40,979 bases of DNA from positions 1-40,979 of the IMG/VR virus record IMGVR_UViG_3300022751_000023; one strand, written 5' to 3'. Shown here in pieces: positions 24,757-31,470 of this stretch. Below the pieces are notes generated by a model. The model was not told the DNA's origin and did not search any database. It worked only from the letters and a program-made list of their open reading frames with translations. The translations under genes were made by a program, and so were the position numbers. How positions within the stretch are numbered: position 1 is the stretch's first letter; each line of letters begins with the position of its first letter. The DNA is from a virus.

Positions 24757-25106
24757 AAATTCATTTATTTATTTTTTGGCTCTGGTATAGTACATGGGTC
24801 TACAGATTTTATTATATACCTAATTCTTATTCGGTATCTTTTCTATTGGAGGGGATTTTGCAATTTGCATATCTATGCTTTGTATCCATGTTCTATTTAT
24901 CGACCGAAAATTTTAACAAAAAGAAATGGTACGTACAGATACTTGTTTGGTTGTCAATATGCAGATTATCTTCTATAGTATTGGCCTATAATGGATTTAA
25001 CCTTTATTTTTCAGTCTATCTAGGGGTAATAGTTCTACCTTTTTTATTAACGGGATTAAATTGGTTTCTTTATAGAAGATACGACTACGCAATTAAGGAA
25101 AAATAA
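24738..25106 (+). CDS. Polytopic membrane protein
   Basis: 122 residues from ATG 24738 (ATG 24732 is also possible), overlapping the previous gene by 19 bases. Three to four hydrophobic helices: IHLFIFWLWY, an aromatic one around FLLEGILQFAYLCFVSMF, YVQILVWLSICRL, and YLGVIVLPFLLTGLNWFL. Located at the start of the lysis region, but more like a small inner-membrane protein than a classical holin. Confidence 0.6.
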   Translation: MGASGIKIHLFIFWLWYSTWVYRFYYIPNSYSVSFLLEGILQFAYLCFVSMFYLSTENFNKKKWYVQILVWLSICRLSSIVLAYNGFNLYFSVYLGVIVLPFLLTGLNWFLYRRYDYAIKEK

Positions 25107-25193
25107 TTATCTTTATAAAAAAATGTATTTGAAGAAACTTCTACAAAATTGGGCACTGTTGTTGTACTATTATAACGGCTAAAAATTAATCCA

Positions 25194-25475
25194 ATGACAT
25201 TCGTAATGAATCTAAAAGATGAAAAGCTTTCATTAGCTGAAATTATTAAGGGATTGGTATTAATCGTGCCGGTAATCGCATTTTTGGTATCCATTGATAG
25301 TAAAACTAGCACTACCATTGAGAAACAGGCAGAAATGAGAAAAACACAGGTAGAGTTTGTTAAGGATTACTATATTGACCGTGAGGCAATGAAGAATGAC
25401 ATTAACCTCTTGAAGTTGGACATACAGTTGCTAAAACAACGTGTTGATGCAATGGAGAATAACAGTAGAAGATAA
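25194..25475 (+). CDS. Membrane-anchored coiled-coil protein
   Basis: 93 residues. One membrane span (IIKGLVLIVPVIAFLVSI), then a heptad-patterned coiled coil (DINLLKLDIQLLKQRVDAM). Single-span plus coiled-coil proteins beside endolysins are often spanin or holin-regulator components. Met5 (25206) is an alternative start. Confidence 0.6.
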   Translation: MTFVMNLKDEKLSLAEIIKGLVLIVPVIAFLVSIDSKTSTTIEKQAEMRKTQVEFVKDYYIDREAMKNDINLLKLDIQLLKQRVDAMENNSRR

Positions 25476-25503
25476 AAACACTTTTCATAGGGTAAGTTTG
25501 GTT

Positions 25504-25537
25504 AGTCCTTTGCAGAAATGTAACGGACTTTTTTTAT
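25504..25537 (+). terminator. Terminator after coiled-coil gene
   Basis: AGTCC (25504-25508) pairs with GGACT (25526-25530) across a 17-base loop, followed by a run of T. Stem short but T-run long. Confidence 0.6.
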
Positions 25538-26002
25538 TGCCTTAAAAGAAAACAAAGAAGAAAAGGAAACTAAAACAACCGTAAGAAAATAAAGGAAAAG
25601 AAGAAAGAAAAGAAAAAGCTCCCCCATGAAAAACAATCTTTAATCTTAACCTAAGTTAAATGTACTCGATCCAAATACCTTTTGAGTATAAGTTCAACAT
25701 TTACAACCGTCTTTGTCTATAACGGTGTATAACCAATAAGTTATTTATTTAATTTCATGGAGCAAAAATATTTTAATCGCTCCGAAAGACTGCTACGTAT
25801 ATCAAAGCATACAAATATAATAAAAATACCCCTATGATTTACTCACAGAGGTATAGATATTTTTGATAACGTAGCAATGCAAATATAGTTAAAAACTATT
25901 AATATTTGTATGAATTAAGTTTGTATCATCTATTTTACAAAAGGTTATTGTTTTATTTGGTAACATTGTAAGCCCAATGTCGGGTAATTAAAACTTAGCA
26001 TT
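25538..26002. ncRNA. Hairpin-rich noncoding region, possible structured RNA
   Basis: About 465 bases without a credible gene. It begins with a purine-only-like tract (25552-25618), then several inverted repeats: TACTC/GAGTA near 25657, ACCG/CGGT near 25709, GGAGC (25759-25763)/GCTCC (25779-25783), and TGCTACGT-ATATCAAA (25791-25806) with TTTGATA-ACGTAGCA (25862-25876). The last pair encloses TACCCCT/AGAGGTA. ACATTG/CAATGT follows near 25963. Strand of expression unclear. Confidence 0.4.
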
Positions 26003-26191
26003 ATGTTTGAATTAGCATTAAAAGCAATCGAAGAAAAAATCAAATCTGAAACTAACTCAAGGGACTTCTACGAAAAAGAAATTGCAAAGTATCAAGGTTA
26101 CCATACTGATCAGATTTTAAAAATTGAAAACCTAAAAAATGAATATGATGCACTTCGTAAAAAATTAGGTTTAGATAAAGAAACTGTATAA
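26003..26191 (+). CDS. Small coiled-coil protein (62 aa)
   Basis: Highly charged heptad-like protein (KAIEEKIKSETNSRDFYEKE, then QILKIENLKNEYDALRKKLG), no membrane segment. Ends before a strong terminator, so may be transcribed as its own unit from within the noncoding region. Function unknown. Confidence 0.6.
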   Translation: MFELALKAIEEKIKSETNSRDFYEKEIAKYQGYHTDQILKIENLKNEYDALRKKLGLDKETV

Positions 26192-26218
26192 AGTTCTGCT
26201 AAGTCTTTATCGGTATTA

Positions 26219-26249
26219 GGCTAGCTCATTGAATTGACTAGCCTTTTTT
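26219..26249 (+). terminator. Terminator after 26003 gene
   Basis: GGCTAG (26219-26224), 13-base loop, CTAGCC (26238-26243), six T. Confidence 0.85.
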
Positions 26250-26278
26250 ATTATAAATATAATTTAGTACCTTGCATT

Positions 26279-26449
26279 ATGGATCAGCTAAGATACAGCG
26301 CAATTGAGAGCAAAAAGGTAAGGGTAGTTGCTATTGTAGTTCTGCTTGTTTGTTTGTCAATGATTGCTTATAAGCGTGAGCAATCGGTCAACAATGATAT
26401 CAGAAGTATTACAGTTGATGAGTTTGCTAACCATTCAGAGATTAAATAA
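26279..26449 (+). CDS. Single-span membrane protein (56 aa)
   Basis: Start ATG 26279; a possible -7 box TAATTTAG lies ten bases upstream, so an upstream in-frame ATG at 26234, inside the terminator, is rejected. One hydrophobic helix (VVAIVVLLVCLSMIAY) followed by a polar tail. Six bases before the endolysin, so a holin or spanin-like role is plausible. Confidence 0.6.
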   Translation: MDQLRYSAIESKKVRVVAIVVLLVCLSMIAYKREQSVNNDIRSITVDEFANHSEIK

Positions 26450-26455
26450 TAGATT

Positions 26456-27046
26456 ATGGCAAAGTTTGAAATAGCAGAATCGATAACCGGACGTAATGAG
26501 GGGGGGTATGCAAATAACCCATCAGATACAGGCGGAGAAACTTATGCAGGTATTGCCCGTAACTATTGGCCTAAATGGGATGGTTGGAAATATATTGATA
26601 AGTATAAGTTATCTTATAACAAGTCTGACAAAAAAATGTCTTTGGCAAAATGGGTTAATTCATCTGCATTGGTATCAAGCGAACCAATTCATTTTATGGT
26701 TAGCGCATTCTACAAGCAAAACTTTTGGGATGTAAACAAATTGGATTTGTTTTATGATCAACAGTTAGCTAATACGGTTTATGATTTTGGCGTTAACTCT
26801 GGTACTGGTAGAAGCGCAAAGTTTTTACAGAAAGCTTATAACGATGTATCTGTTAACCTAAACAAAATAGACGTTGACGGAAAAATTGGAGAAAAAACTA
26901 TTGAAGCTATAAATAATGCTATACCAGAATTGATTTATATTCGTTTTAATACAGCTAGAAAAGACTTTTATAATTCAATAGCTAAGGGTAGCCAAGCACA
27001 ATTTCTAAAGAGTTGGTTAAGCAGATTAAAACCATATAAAAAATAA
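26456..27046 (+). CDS. Endolysin, GH108 N-acetylmuramidase
   Basis: 196 residues. EGGYANNPSDTGGETYAGI near the N-terminus is the GH108 (DUF847) catalytic signature, with Glu15 as likely catalytic acid. The C-terminal half (YDFGVNSGTGRSAKFLQKAY, VDGKIGEKTIEAIN) is the PG_binding_3 domain that follows it in this family. No signal peptide, so it needs the neighbouring holin-like proteins to reach the wall at lysis. Confidence 0.9.
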   Translation: MAKFEIAESITGRNEGGYANNPSDTGGETYAGIARNYWPKWDGWKYIDKYKLSYNKSDKKMSLAKWVNSSALVSSEPIHFMVSAFYKQNFWDVNKLDLFYDQQLANTVYDFGVNSGTGRSAKFLQKAYNDVSVNLNKIDVDGKIGEKTIEAINNAIPELIYIRFNTARKDFYNSIAKGSQAQFLKSWLSRLKPYKK

Positions 27047-27050
27047 TAAA

Positions 27051-27320
27051 ATGGCAAAAAAAGTAATCGTAGAAAATAAGGCGGTTTCATTATCTGAGAC
27101 TAAAACTAGATTTGGCTTTGGTCAGATTGGCAATACCACACCTCCTTGGGTAAAAAATGCTTTCAGGGTATTCTTTTACGTCACTTCAGTACTTACGATC
27201 GGATTGGATATATTCACCGATATACCTACAGATGTTAAGCTAATGGTTTCAAAATACGTTATACAGGGTAATCTATTTGCCCATGCTATATCTAAAATGT
27301 GTGGCCTTGAAAGCAAGTAA
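27051..27320 (+). CDS. Putative holin-like protein
   Basis: 89 residues. After PPWVKNAFR there is a membrane segment (VFFYVTSVLTIGLDIF) and a second moderately hydrophobic helix ending AHAISKMCGLE. Short proteins with this layout commonly follow endolysins in Bacteroidota phages. Four bases after the endolysin stop. Confidence 0.6.
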   Translation: MAKKVIVENKAVSLSETKTRFGFGQIGNTTPPWVKNAFRVFFYVTSVLTIGLDIFTDIPTDVKLMVSKYVIQGNLFAHAISKMCGLESK

Positions 27321-27417
27321 CGAACCCGATCCAACAATTGTCTATCTTATAATTGCAGTTGTATTTGTTGCATGCATTATAGGTGTTAGTCTTTACATGT
27401 TAATTAAAACAGCATAA
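27301..27417 (+). CDS. Small membrane protein in overlapping frame (38 aa)
   Basis: Begins with GTG 27301 (TTG 27307 is an alternative) inside the last codons of the holin-like gene and ends three bases before the next ATG. One clear membrane helix (IVYLIIAVVFVACIIGVSLY) with short polar ends. Fills the only gap in the lysis operon, which supports it. Possibly a second holin or an antiholin. Confidence 0.5.
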   Translation: MALKASNEPDPTIVYLIIAVVFVACIIGVSLYMLIKTA

Positions 27418-27420
27418 ATT

Positions 27421-27612
27421 ATGAGAAGAAGAAAACAGGATCTGATCGAGGATGCACTAAGTCAGATTATTAAATCCAGGGTAAAAGGTATTTGGGGAAT
27501 TTTATTGGCCGGAGTATTAAAGAAATTGTTGGCAGACCTTATTGCATATCTGCAGCGTGTATTTGCCGATGATCTACAGGATTACGGTGATGAAGAAGAT
27601 TATAAACCTTAA
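27421..27612 (+). CDS. Small amphipathic protein of the lysis region (63 aa)
   Basis: Basic start (MRRRK), a central amphipathic or weakly membrane-associated helix (GIWGILLAGVLKKLLADLIA), and an acidic tail. Last gene of the rightward late region, followed by a bidirectional terminator. No family recognised. Confidence 0.55.
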   Translation: MRRRKQDLIEDALSQIIKSRVKGIWGILLAGVLKKLLADLIAYLQRVFADDLQDYGDEEDYKP

Positions 27613-27647
27613 TCGTACCAGTCTAATAATTGCATAGCTATGTTAGG

Positions 27648-27684
27648 ACGATTAAAAAACCCTTCGCTAATCGTGAGGGGTTTT
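27648..27684. terminator. Bidirectional terminator closing both converging operons
   Basis: A 10-bp stem (27656-27665 with 27675-27684, one G-U) flanked by A and T runs works in both directions. Its 9-base loop holds TAATCGT, complementary to ACGATTA at 27648-27654; that segment can also pair with TTAATCGT at 27609-27616. The stop codon of the leftward broken gene (27667-27669) lies inside the loop. Confidence 0.8.
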
Positions 27685-27901
27685 ATTTGTTAGTCTATTT
27701 AGAAGTAATTTCCTAGCTATATTCCATGCTTTTTTAGCAGTTTGCGGTTTCCCTTCGCTTAACATATACCTAGGAGAATTATCTATATCATCCGGACCAT
27801 ATTTCGTACCAATGAGAGGCTCTTGAATTACCTTCTCCCTTAACTCTAAAGGATAGTTTGGCTTTTGGGTAAATACTTAATATAAATTGCCTATCACTCA
27901 T
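27667..27901 (-). pseudogene. Frameshifted or +1-shifted small phage gene
   Basis: Starts at ATG 27901 with MSDRQFILSIYPKAKLSF and reads through SHWYEIWSG to a TGA at 27788-27790. The +1 frame then continues in register (DIDNSPRYMLSEGK, KKAWNIARKLL) to a TAG at 27667-27669. The joined protein of about 77 residues has the typical order of small phage proteins ending in a KAW-helix. Either a 1-base indel (natural or sequencing) or a +1 programmed shift at GGA-TGA. Confidence 0.55.
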
Positions 27902-27942
27902 AATCTTATCGGCTTAACCTTTGAGCCGTAGGTTTAAATTGT

Positions 27943-28200
27943 TTACAAATACTTTGCTACGTAATTATCAAGCCTGTACCTAAGTCCGATTACCTGTTTT
28001 TCGTTCCTGTCAACGATGTCTTGTGGCGAGCTTACCGTTTTATCCGAAAATATAATAAACTCTTCCAGAGGGCTTAATTTGCATCCTATTTTCGATCTCC
28101 AGAACATAGTGTCTTCATCAATAGTCCAGATCATTTGAAGTATAGTTGATTTTAGCTGTTTTGCCTGTTCTGGCGTTAATGATTTCCTTGGTAATCTCAT
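27943..28200 (-). CDS. Hypothetical protein of the leftward early operon (85 aa)
   Basis: Basic start (MRLPRKSLTPEQAKQLKSTI), helical with an acidic middle. Its ATG is about 11 bases after a terminator-like hairpin in the same direction. No family recognised. Confidence 0.55.
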   Translation of the reverse strand: MRLPRKSLTPEQAKQLKSTILQMIWTIDEDTMFWRSKIGCKLSPLEEFIIFSDKTVSSPQDIVDRNEKQVIGLRYRLDNYVAKYL

Positions 28201-28203
28201 AGT

Positions 28204-28249
28204 TTTAAAATAAACGGCAGCTTCGCTTCGACTACAAAGACTGCCGTTT
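28204..28249 (-). terminator. Hairpin terminator inside the leftward operon
   Basis: Leftward: AAACGGCAG, 20-base loop, CTGCCGTTT (9 bp), then ATTTT. It ends the upstream part of the operon or attenuates expression of the last genes. Loop and flank carry the repeated word CGAAGC. Confidence 0.65.
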
Positions 28250-28266
28250 CGCCATAAAGGCTTCGT

Positions 28267-28392
28267 TTATTTCTTGAACCTGGTTGAAAAATATGTTCCT
28301 GTTAAATATCCTTCAAACTTTGTGTTAATGGATTCTCGAATGGCTTTCATAGCCTTATCGATTTGGTTGGATCTGAATTGGGAGTTGGTCAT
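28267..28392 (-). CDS. Small basic hypothetical protein (41 aa)
   Basis: Start overlaps the stop of the previous leftward gene by one base (TAATG). Helical, Lys/Arg-rich (NQIDKAMKAIRESINTKFEG). Ends 18 bases before the terminator at 28249. No family recognised. Confidence 0.55.
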   Translation of the reverse strand: MTNSQFRSNQIDKAMKAIRESINTKFEGYLTGTYFSTRFKK

Positions 28393-28517
28393 TAGTGGTG
28401 TATGTTGAACAAAACATTATGAATCCAATTGCCAAATCTTCTAAGACCAAATATATAAGCAATTTCCATTAATGGGTGACCGACTATATTGTGCAATGCT
28501 AGTTTAATTCTTTCCAT
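28392..28517 (-). CDS. Small conserved phage protein (41 aa)
   Basis: MERIKLALHNIVGHPLMEI resembles a family of very short phage and prophage proteins with an ALHN...HPLM start and a short W-containing helix; function unknown. One base after the stop of the gene at 28519, and coupled to the next gene. Confidence 0.6.
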   Translation of the reverse strand: MERIKLALHNIVGHPLMEIAYIFGLRRFGNWIHNVLFNIHH

Positions 28518-28518
28518 T

Positions 28519-28722
28519 TCAATCTGTTTTTAGGGGTGGGGTTGTTAAATTGTGAGAATATATCATTAATACTTCTCCTTTTGGAATTGGCTGATACCAA
28601 TAAGCATTTGAAGCAAGCTTATAAACTTCAATTATATCGCCTTTTTTAAGATTGAACTTTTCAAAGTCTTTTGTTTCATCTCTACCAAAAAGACCTTCCA
28701 TTGATTTAATTTGCATTTCCAT
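28519..28722 (-). CDS. Hypothetical protein (67 aa)
   Basis: KKGDIIEVYKLASNAYWYQP suggests a small SH3-like or beta-barrel fold. Start ATG 28722 overlaps the previous stop; ATG 28716 is possible. No family recognised. Confidence 0.55.
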   Translation of the reverse strand: MEMQIKSMEGLFGRDETKDFEKFNLKKGDIIEVYKLASNAYWYQPIPKGEVLMIYSHNLTTPPLKTD

Positions 28723-29216
28723 TATACTATTTTTAATATTGCTATTTTGTTGACTACTCTGTTATTTTCATTAATCCAAAGCAAACACTTTTCTTCGCAT
28801 CCTTCTCTATCAAACTCACATAAGCATTCACATGTTGGCTTTGGATATTTATTCTCAGTAAACCATCCTTTAGACCTTATTAGGCTTAAAAAGCTTTCTT
28901 TGCGTGTATCAAGAATATAAAAAGGATTAATATCTTTTTTGGTATAATCTTCGTAATACACGCCTTCAACGCTACCTAGTCCATTAACCAATTGTTTAAT
29001 GTTTTCCTCGCTCACCTCATCCAATAGACCGCTGTAAATTATTTCGTAATTGTTGGGAGGTAAATCAATGTCATCTATCCAATTACCATCAGCATCATAT
29101 ATGGTTAACCACGCTTCATTCTTTTCAGGATCAAATGTGTTGTCTGAACTATCAGCGTCATTCGGCAAAGCTAATATCAAATATTCAGCAGAGCCTTGTT
29201 TGTGGGTGAAGTGCAT
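28722..29216 (-). CDS. Hypothetical phage protein (164 aa)
   Basis: Acidic; an N-terminal beta strand set (EYLILALPND, AWLTIYDADGNWIDDI), an acidic helix near 70-80 and a Cys cluster near the C-terminus (TCECLCEFDREGCEEKCLLW) that could bind a metal. Shares one base with each neighbour (TAATG coupling). No family recognised. Confidence 0.55.
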   Translation of the reverse strand: MHFTHKQGSAEYLILALPNDADSSDNTFDPEKNEAWLTIYDADGNWIDDIDLPPNNYEIIYSGLLDEVSEENIKQLVNGLGSVEGVYYEDYTKKDINPFYILDTRKESFLSLIRSKGWFTENKYPKPTCECLCEFDREGCEEKCLLWINENNRVVNKIAILKIV

Positions 29217-29689
29217 TATTTGTTTATGAATTTAAAACCACGAATTAATTCTTTTGAACTAGCATACAAATCAATTGCCCATTCTTGAATTTTGATTTTT
29301 TCAATTTTATCTATGCGCTCTTGGTCTTTCAAAAATTCATCCATGTGAAGATGCCTTGCTATTAATGTATTAAACCAATGTGAAGAGCCAATCGAAGAAC
29401 CCGTAGATGTTCTTCTTTCTTCTGAAACGAGAACTAATCCTAAAAACAAAAGTTTATCCTCAAACTCTTTCACACTTTCAAAAGGAATTGATGTTGAATA
29501 TTCTTTCTTAGTTCCTGGGAAATTGTCTATAAATAATCTAATCTCCCCAGGTTGTTTTTTAAAGTAAAATATTTCACCAACATCTCCTTTGTCTGCTGAT
29601 ACAATGTATCTAACTGTATTATCGTGACTTTCAGCTATGCGAACGTTATCGTATTGCTGATCTAAAGTTGTTATGTCAAAGTTTTTCAT
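29216..29689 (-). CDS. Hypothetical phage protein (157 aa)
   Basis: Alpha/beta, with a Ser/Thr-rich loop (RRTSTGSSIGSSHWF) and a helical C-terminus. Between the 2OG-oxygenase-like gene and the Cys-cluster gene, all tightly spaced. No family recognised. Confidence 0.55.
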   Translation of the reverse strand: MKNFDITTLDQQYDNVRIAESHDNTVRYIVSADKGDVGEIFYFKKQPGEIRLFIDNFPGTKKEYSTSIPFESVKEFEDKLLFLGLVLVSEERRTSTGSSIGSSHWFNTLIARHLHMDEFLKDQERIDKIEKIKIQEWAIDLYASSKELIRGFKFINK

Positions 29690-29693
29690 AATC

Positions 29694-30332
29694 TTAGCTG
29701 TAGTTAATTGTTTGTGGAATATTCCGTTGTTCTTTTCTTGATTTCATTTCCCAATTATAATCCAATAAATAGTTGTGTGAATTTCCGACCAAATCATATT
29801 GGTCTTTACTGAAAGATAGTTTAAAAAATGTTCTCATTCCTTTAAATTCCATTTCATTAACTTTGTGGATATTGAATTGATTAAGCCTTAAAAGAGAATT
29901 CTCTGGATAAACAACATTTAATCTTTTATCTGCTTGCCAATCCATTTCTTTGATAGAAACTTCATCATCAAGAGTTAATTTAAAATCAGTTGAATTAAAA
30001 ACAGTAGGTAGTACATTACACCAAACATAATTAATATCACCTGTCAAAAAACCGTCTGAATGAAACCCAAATCTATTAAATGAACAGTTAGGCATTTGAT
30101 AAAGATGTTTTACGGTTAGGTAAACATTTGAATTCACATAATTATCAAGACCATTTTTAGCTATGAAGTCACAACAGCTAACGCCAATTAAATCAGAAAA
30201 ACATTTTAACCTGTCTTCAAATACAGGATTAACGTTGCCGATTAGCTTTATTGGCAAATATTGGTAGAACATCATTTCTTTACATTCAACATTATGAACG
30301 CCTAAATCAATAGGTAAATCTCCGTAATTCAT
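29694..30332 (-). CDS. 2OG-Fe(II) dioxygenase-like protein
   Basis: 212 residues. FGFHSDGF gives a metal-binding His91-x-Asp93, and LNQFNIHKV gives a distal His156. Arg167 in GMRTFFK lies 11 residues later, where 2-oxoglutarate binds in the double-stranded beta-helix family. Phage enzymes of this class hydroxylate nucleobases or proteins; the substrate here is unknown. In a leftward operon with GIY-YIG and DUF7352 genes. The C-terminal SFSKDQYDLVGNSHNYLLDY is probably a family-specific extension. Confidence 0.6.
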   Translation of the reverse strand: MNYGDLPIDLGVHNVECKEMMFYQYLPIKLIGNVNPVFEDRLKCFSDLIGVSCCDFIAKNGLDNYVNSNVYLTVKHLYQMPNCSFNRFGFHSDGFLTGDINYVWCNVLPTVFNSTDFKLTLDDEVSIKEMDWQADKRLNVVYPENSLLRLNQFNIHKVNEMEFKGMRTFFKLSFSKDQYDLVGNSHNYLLDYNWEMKSRKEQRNIPQTINYS

Positions 30333-30335
30333 GGG

Positions 30336-30623
30336 TTAATGATTAATGTTTTCAAACACATATAAACAAAGTTCCTGCATAATGAATAGTTTACAGGTTC
30401 CAATATGTTTAAGGTCTTTCAACGGTGTTAAAATAGGCTGTCCAGTCTTATAGAATTCTAAATGCCTAAGTTCCTTTTCAACTTCTTCGTCGGTATTTAC
30501 TATTGCCCACAAAAAGAATAGTCCATCAACATCATCTACTCGGATAATTTGAGCGCCAATCGGCAATTCTATTGAATACTTTTCTTGAACAGGTAGCGGG
30601 TATTTGAATATTTTATTTTCCAT
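30336..30623 (-). CDS. DUF7352-like phage protein
   Basis: 95 residues. The layout FKYPLPV, a strand ending IELPIGAQIIRVDD, then FFLWAIVN and a Gly-Thr near KHIGTCKL with a C-terminal VFE is that of a widespread small phage family of unknown function (DUF7352 in my recollection). Three bases before the oxygenase-like gene. Confidence 0.6.
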   Translation of the reverse strand: MENKIFKYPLPVQEKYSIELPIGAQIIRVDDVDGLFFLWAIVNTDEEVEKELRHLEFYKTGQPILTPLKDLKHIGTCKLFIMQELCLYVFENINH

Positions 30624-30660
30624 CTTGTTTAAGGGATAAGTGATGCGAATAGTAGTTTTT

Positions 30661-30744
30661 TCATCGTGTACGTAGAATTAGTTTAGCAAACACGCCCAAC
30701 ATGATAACCATTATCGTGCAGGGGATTAGTAGATAGGCTAGCAT
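30661..30744 (-). CDS. Possible 27-aa membrane peptide
   Basis: ATG 30744 overlaps the GIY-YIG stop by a few bases. One hydrophobic helix (MLAYLLIPCTIMVIMLGVF) and a basic end. Very short, supported only by spacing and composition. Confidence 0.35.
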   Translation of the reverse strand: MLAYLLIPCTIMVIMLGVFAKLILRTR

Positions 30745-31049
30745 GGTTTTACAGATTTTGATCCAACACCCTTGTTTGTATTGTAAACTGTTTCAATGTG
30801 TTTTTCAATAAACTCCTTCTCTTTTATAAGAGATAACTTAAAATCACCCATCCATTCTATTTTAAAAATAGGAAGTTTACCTATTTGTAATAAATCATTA
30901 ATCCAGTTTTCAACTTTTTGATTGTGATGTTTATTTATATGGCACATAATCCTTTTTGCTATATCCTGAGTTTGACCTATATAAATAACTTCTTTTGTTT
31001 CGGGGTGACTAATTGAGTAAACGTAACCAGTCCAAGCTAATCTATCCAT
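30738..31049 (-). CDS. GIY-YIG endonuclease
   Basis: 103 residues. GYVYS (8-12) and YIGQT (23-27) form the GIY-YIG core, with the expected Arg33 and a Glu near 76-81. No added DNA-binding domain, so it is a minimal, UvrC/URI-type nuclease; possibly a stand-alone homing or host-DNA-degrading enzyme. Coupled to the upstream HTH-like gene (TAATG). Confidence 0.75.
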   Translation of the reverse strand: MDRLAWTGYVYSISHPETKEVIYIGQTQDIAKRIMCHINKHHNQKVENWINDLLQIGKLPIFKIEWMGDFKLSLIKEKEFIEKHIETVYNTNKGVGSKSVKPC

Positions 31050-31213
31050 TATTTAATAATTGAGTAAACAGTTGGAACAGTCATTCGGTAGGACTTTGCA
31101 ATACCTTCAATTACCGCAGACTTCATGCCTCCCGCAGAAACTTCTGTGGTATACCTTTCTTTTATTTTAGCATTGCGTTCTAAACGTTTCGCTTTAGTAT
31201 CTGTTATTTTCAT
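31049..31213 (-). CDS. Small HTH-like protein, possible autoregulator
   Basis: 54 residues, strongly basic at the N-terminus, ending EGIAKSYRMTVPTVYSIIK, which fits the recognition-helix half of a resolvase-like HTH. First gene of the leftward early operon; its ATG lies four bases after the promoter -7 element. Its place next to a divergent control region suggests it may regulate that region. Confidence 0.55.
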   Translation of the reverse strand: MKITDTKAKRLERNAKIKERYTTEVSAGGMKSAVIEGIAKSYRMTVPTVYSIIK

Positions 31214-31217
31214 AAAG

Positions 31218-31225
31218 CAAATATA
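31218..31225 (-). promoter_or_regulatory. Leftward early promoter, -7 element
   Basis: Leftward TATATTTG, a full match, followed by four bases and the ATG (31213). The -33 position is AT-rich without a clear TTTG. Divergent from the rightward early promoter at 31281. Confidence 0.6.
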
Positions 31226-31280
31226 GTACTTTATATAATACGTTGTATAAAAAACTTTATAAAATATTTTATTAAATAAA
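31226..31280. promoter_or_regulatory. Palindromes between divergent early promoters
   Basis: ATACgttGTAT at 31238-31248 (nested in TTATA/TATAA at 31231-31250) and a perfect 14-bp palindrome ATAAAATATTTTAT at 31259-31272. Possible operators for a shared early regulator; AT-rich palindromes also arise by chance. Confidence 0.3.
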
Positions 31281-31312
31281 TTTGGTGGTTTGTTTTGAAT
31301 GATTTACATTTG
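31281..31312 (+). promoter_or_regulatory. Rightward early promoter (consensus)
   Basis: TTTG (31281-31284), exactly 20 bases, TACATTTG (31305-31312): a perfect Bacteroidota promoter, 19 bases before the first early gene. Probably one of the first promoters used after infection. Confidence 0.8.
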
Positions 31313-31331
31313 CTTAACAAAAACAAACAAC

Positions 31332-31466
31332 ATGAAAAATCACTTATCAAACACCAAGATGTTAAAAGGCAATATAAATGCTAAAATTAACGCAAAAGCT
31401 ATCCTTTGTATTTATACCGATAGAAACGATGTAAAATCCTCGATTAAATTGGTTTATAATAAATAA
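31332..31466 (+). CDS. Small early protein (44 aa)
   Basis: First gene behind the strong early promoter. Basic, Asn/Lys-rich (MLKGNINAKINAKAILCIY). Four bases before the next gene. No family recognised; position suggests a host-takeover function, which is inference. Confidence 0.5.
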   Translation: MKNHLSNTKMLKGNINAKINAKAILCIYTDRNDVKSSIKLVYNK

Positions 31467-31470
31467 CAAC

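Noticed and set aside
25552-25618. Lys-rich small gene in the purine tract
   Set aside because: No start codon with a sustained frame and a plausible protein; the tract looks like noncoding low-complexity sequence.
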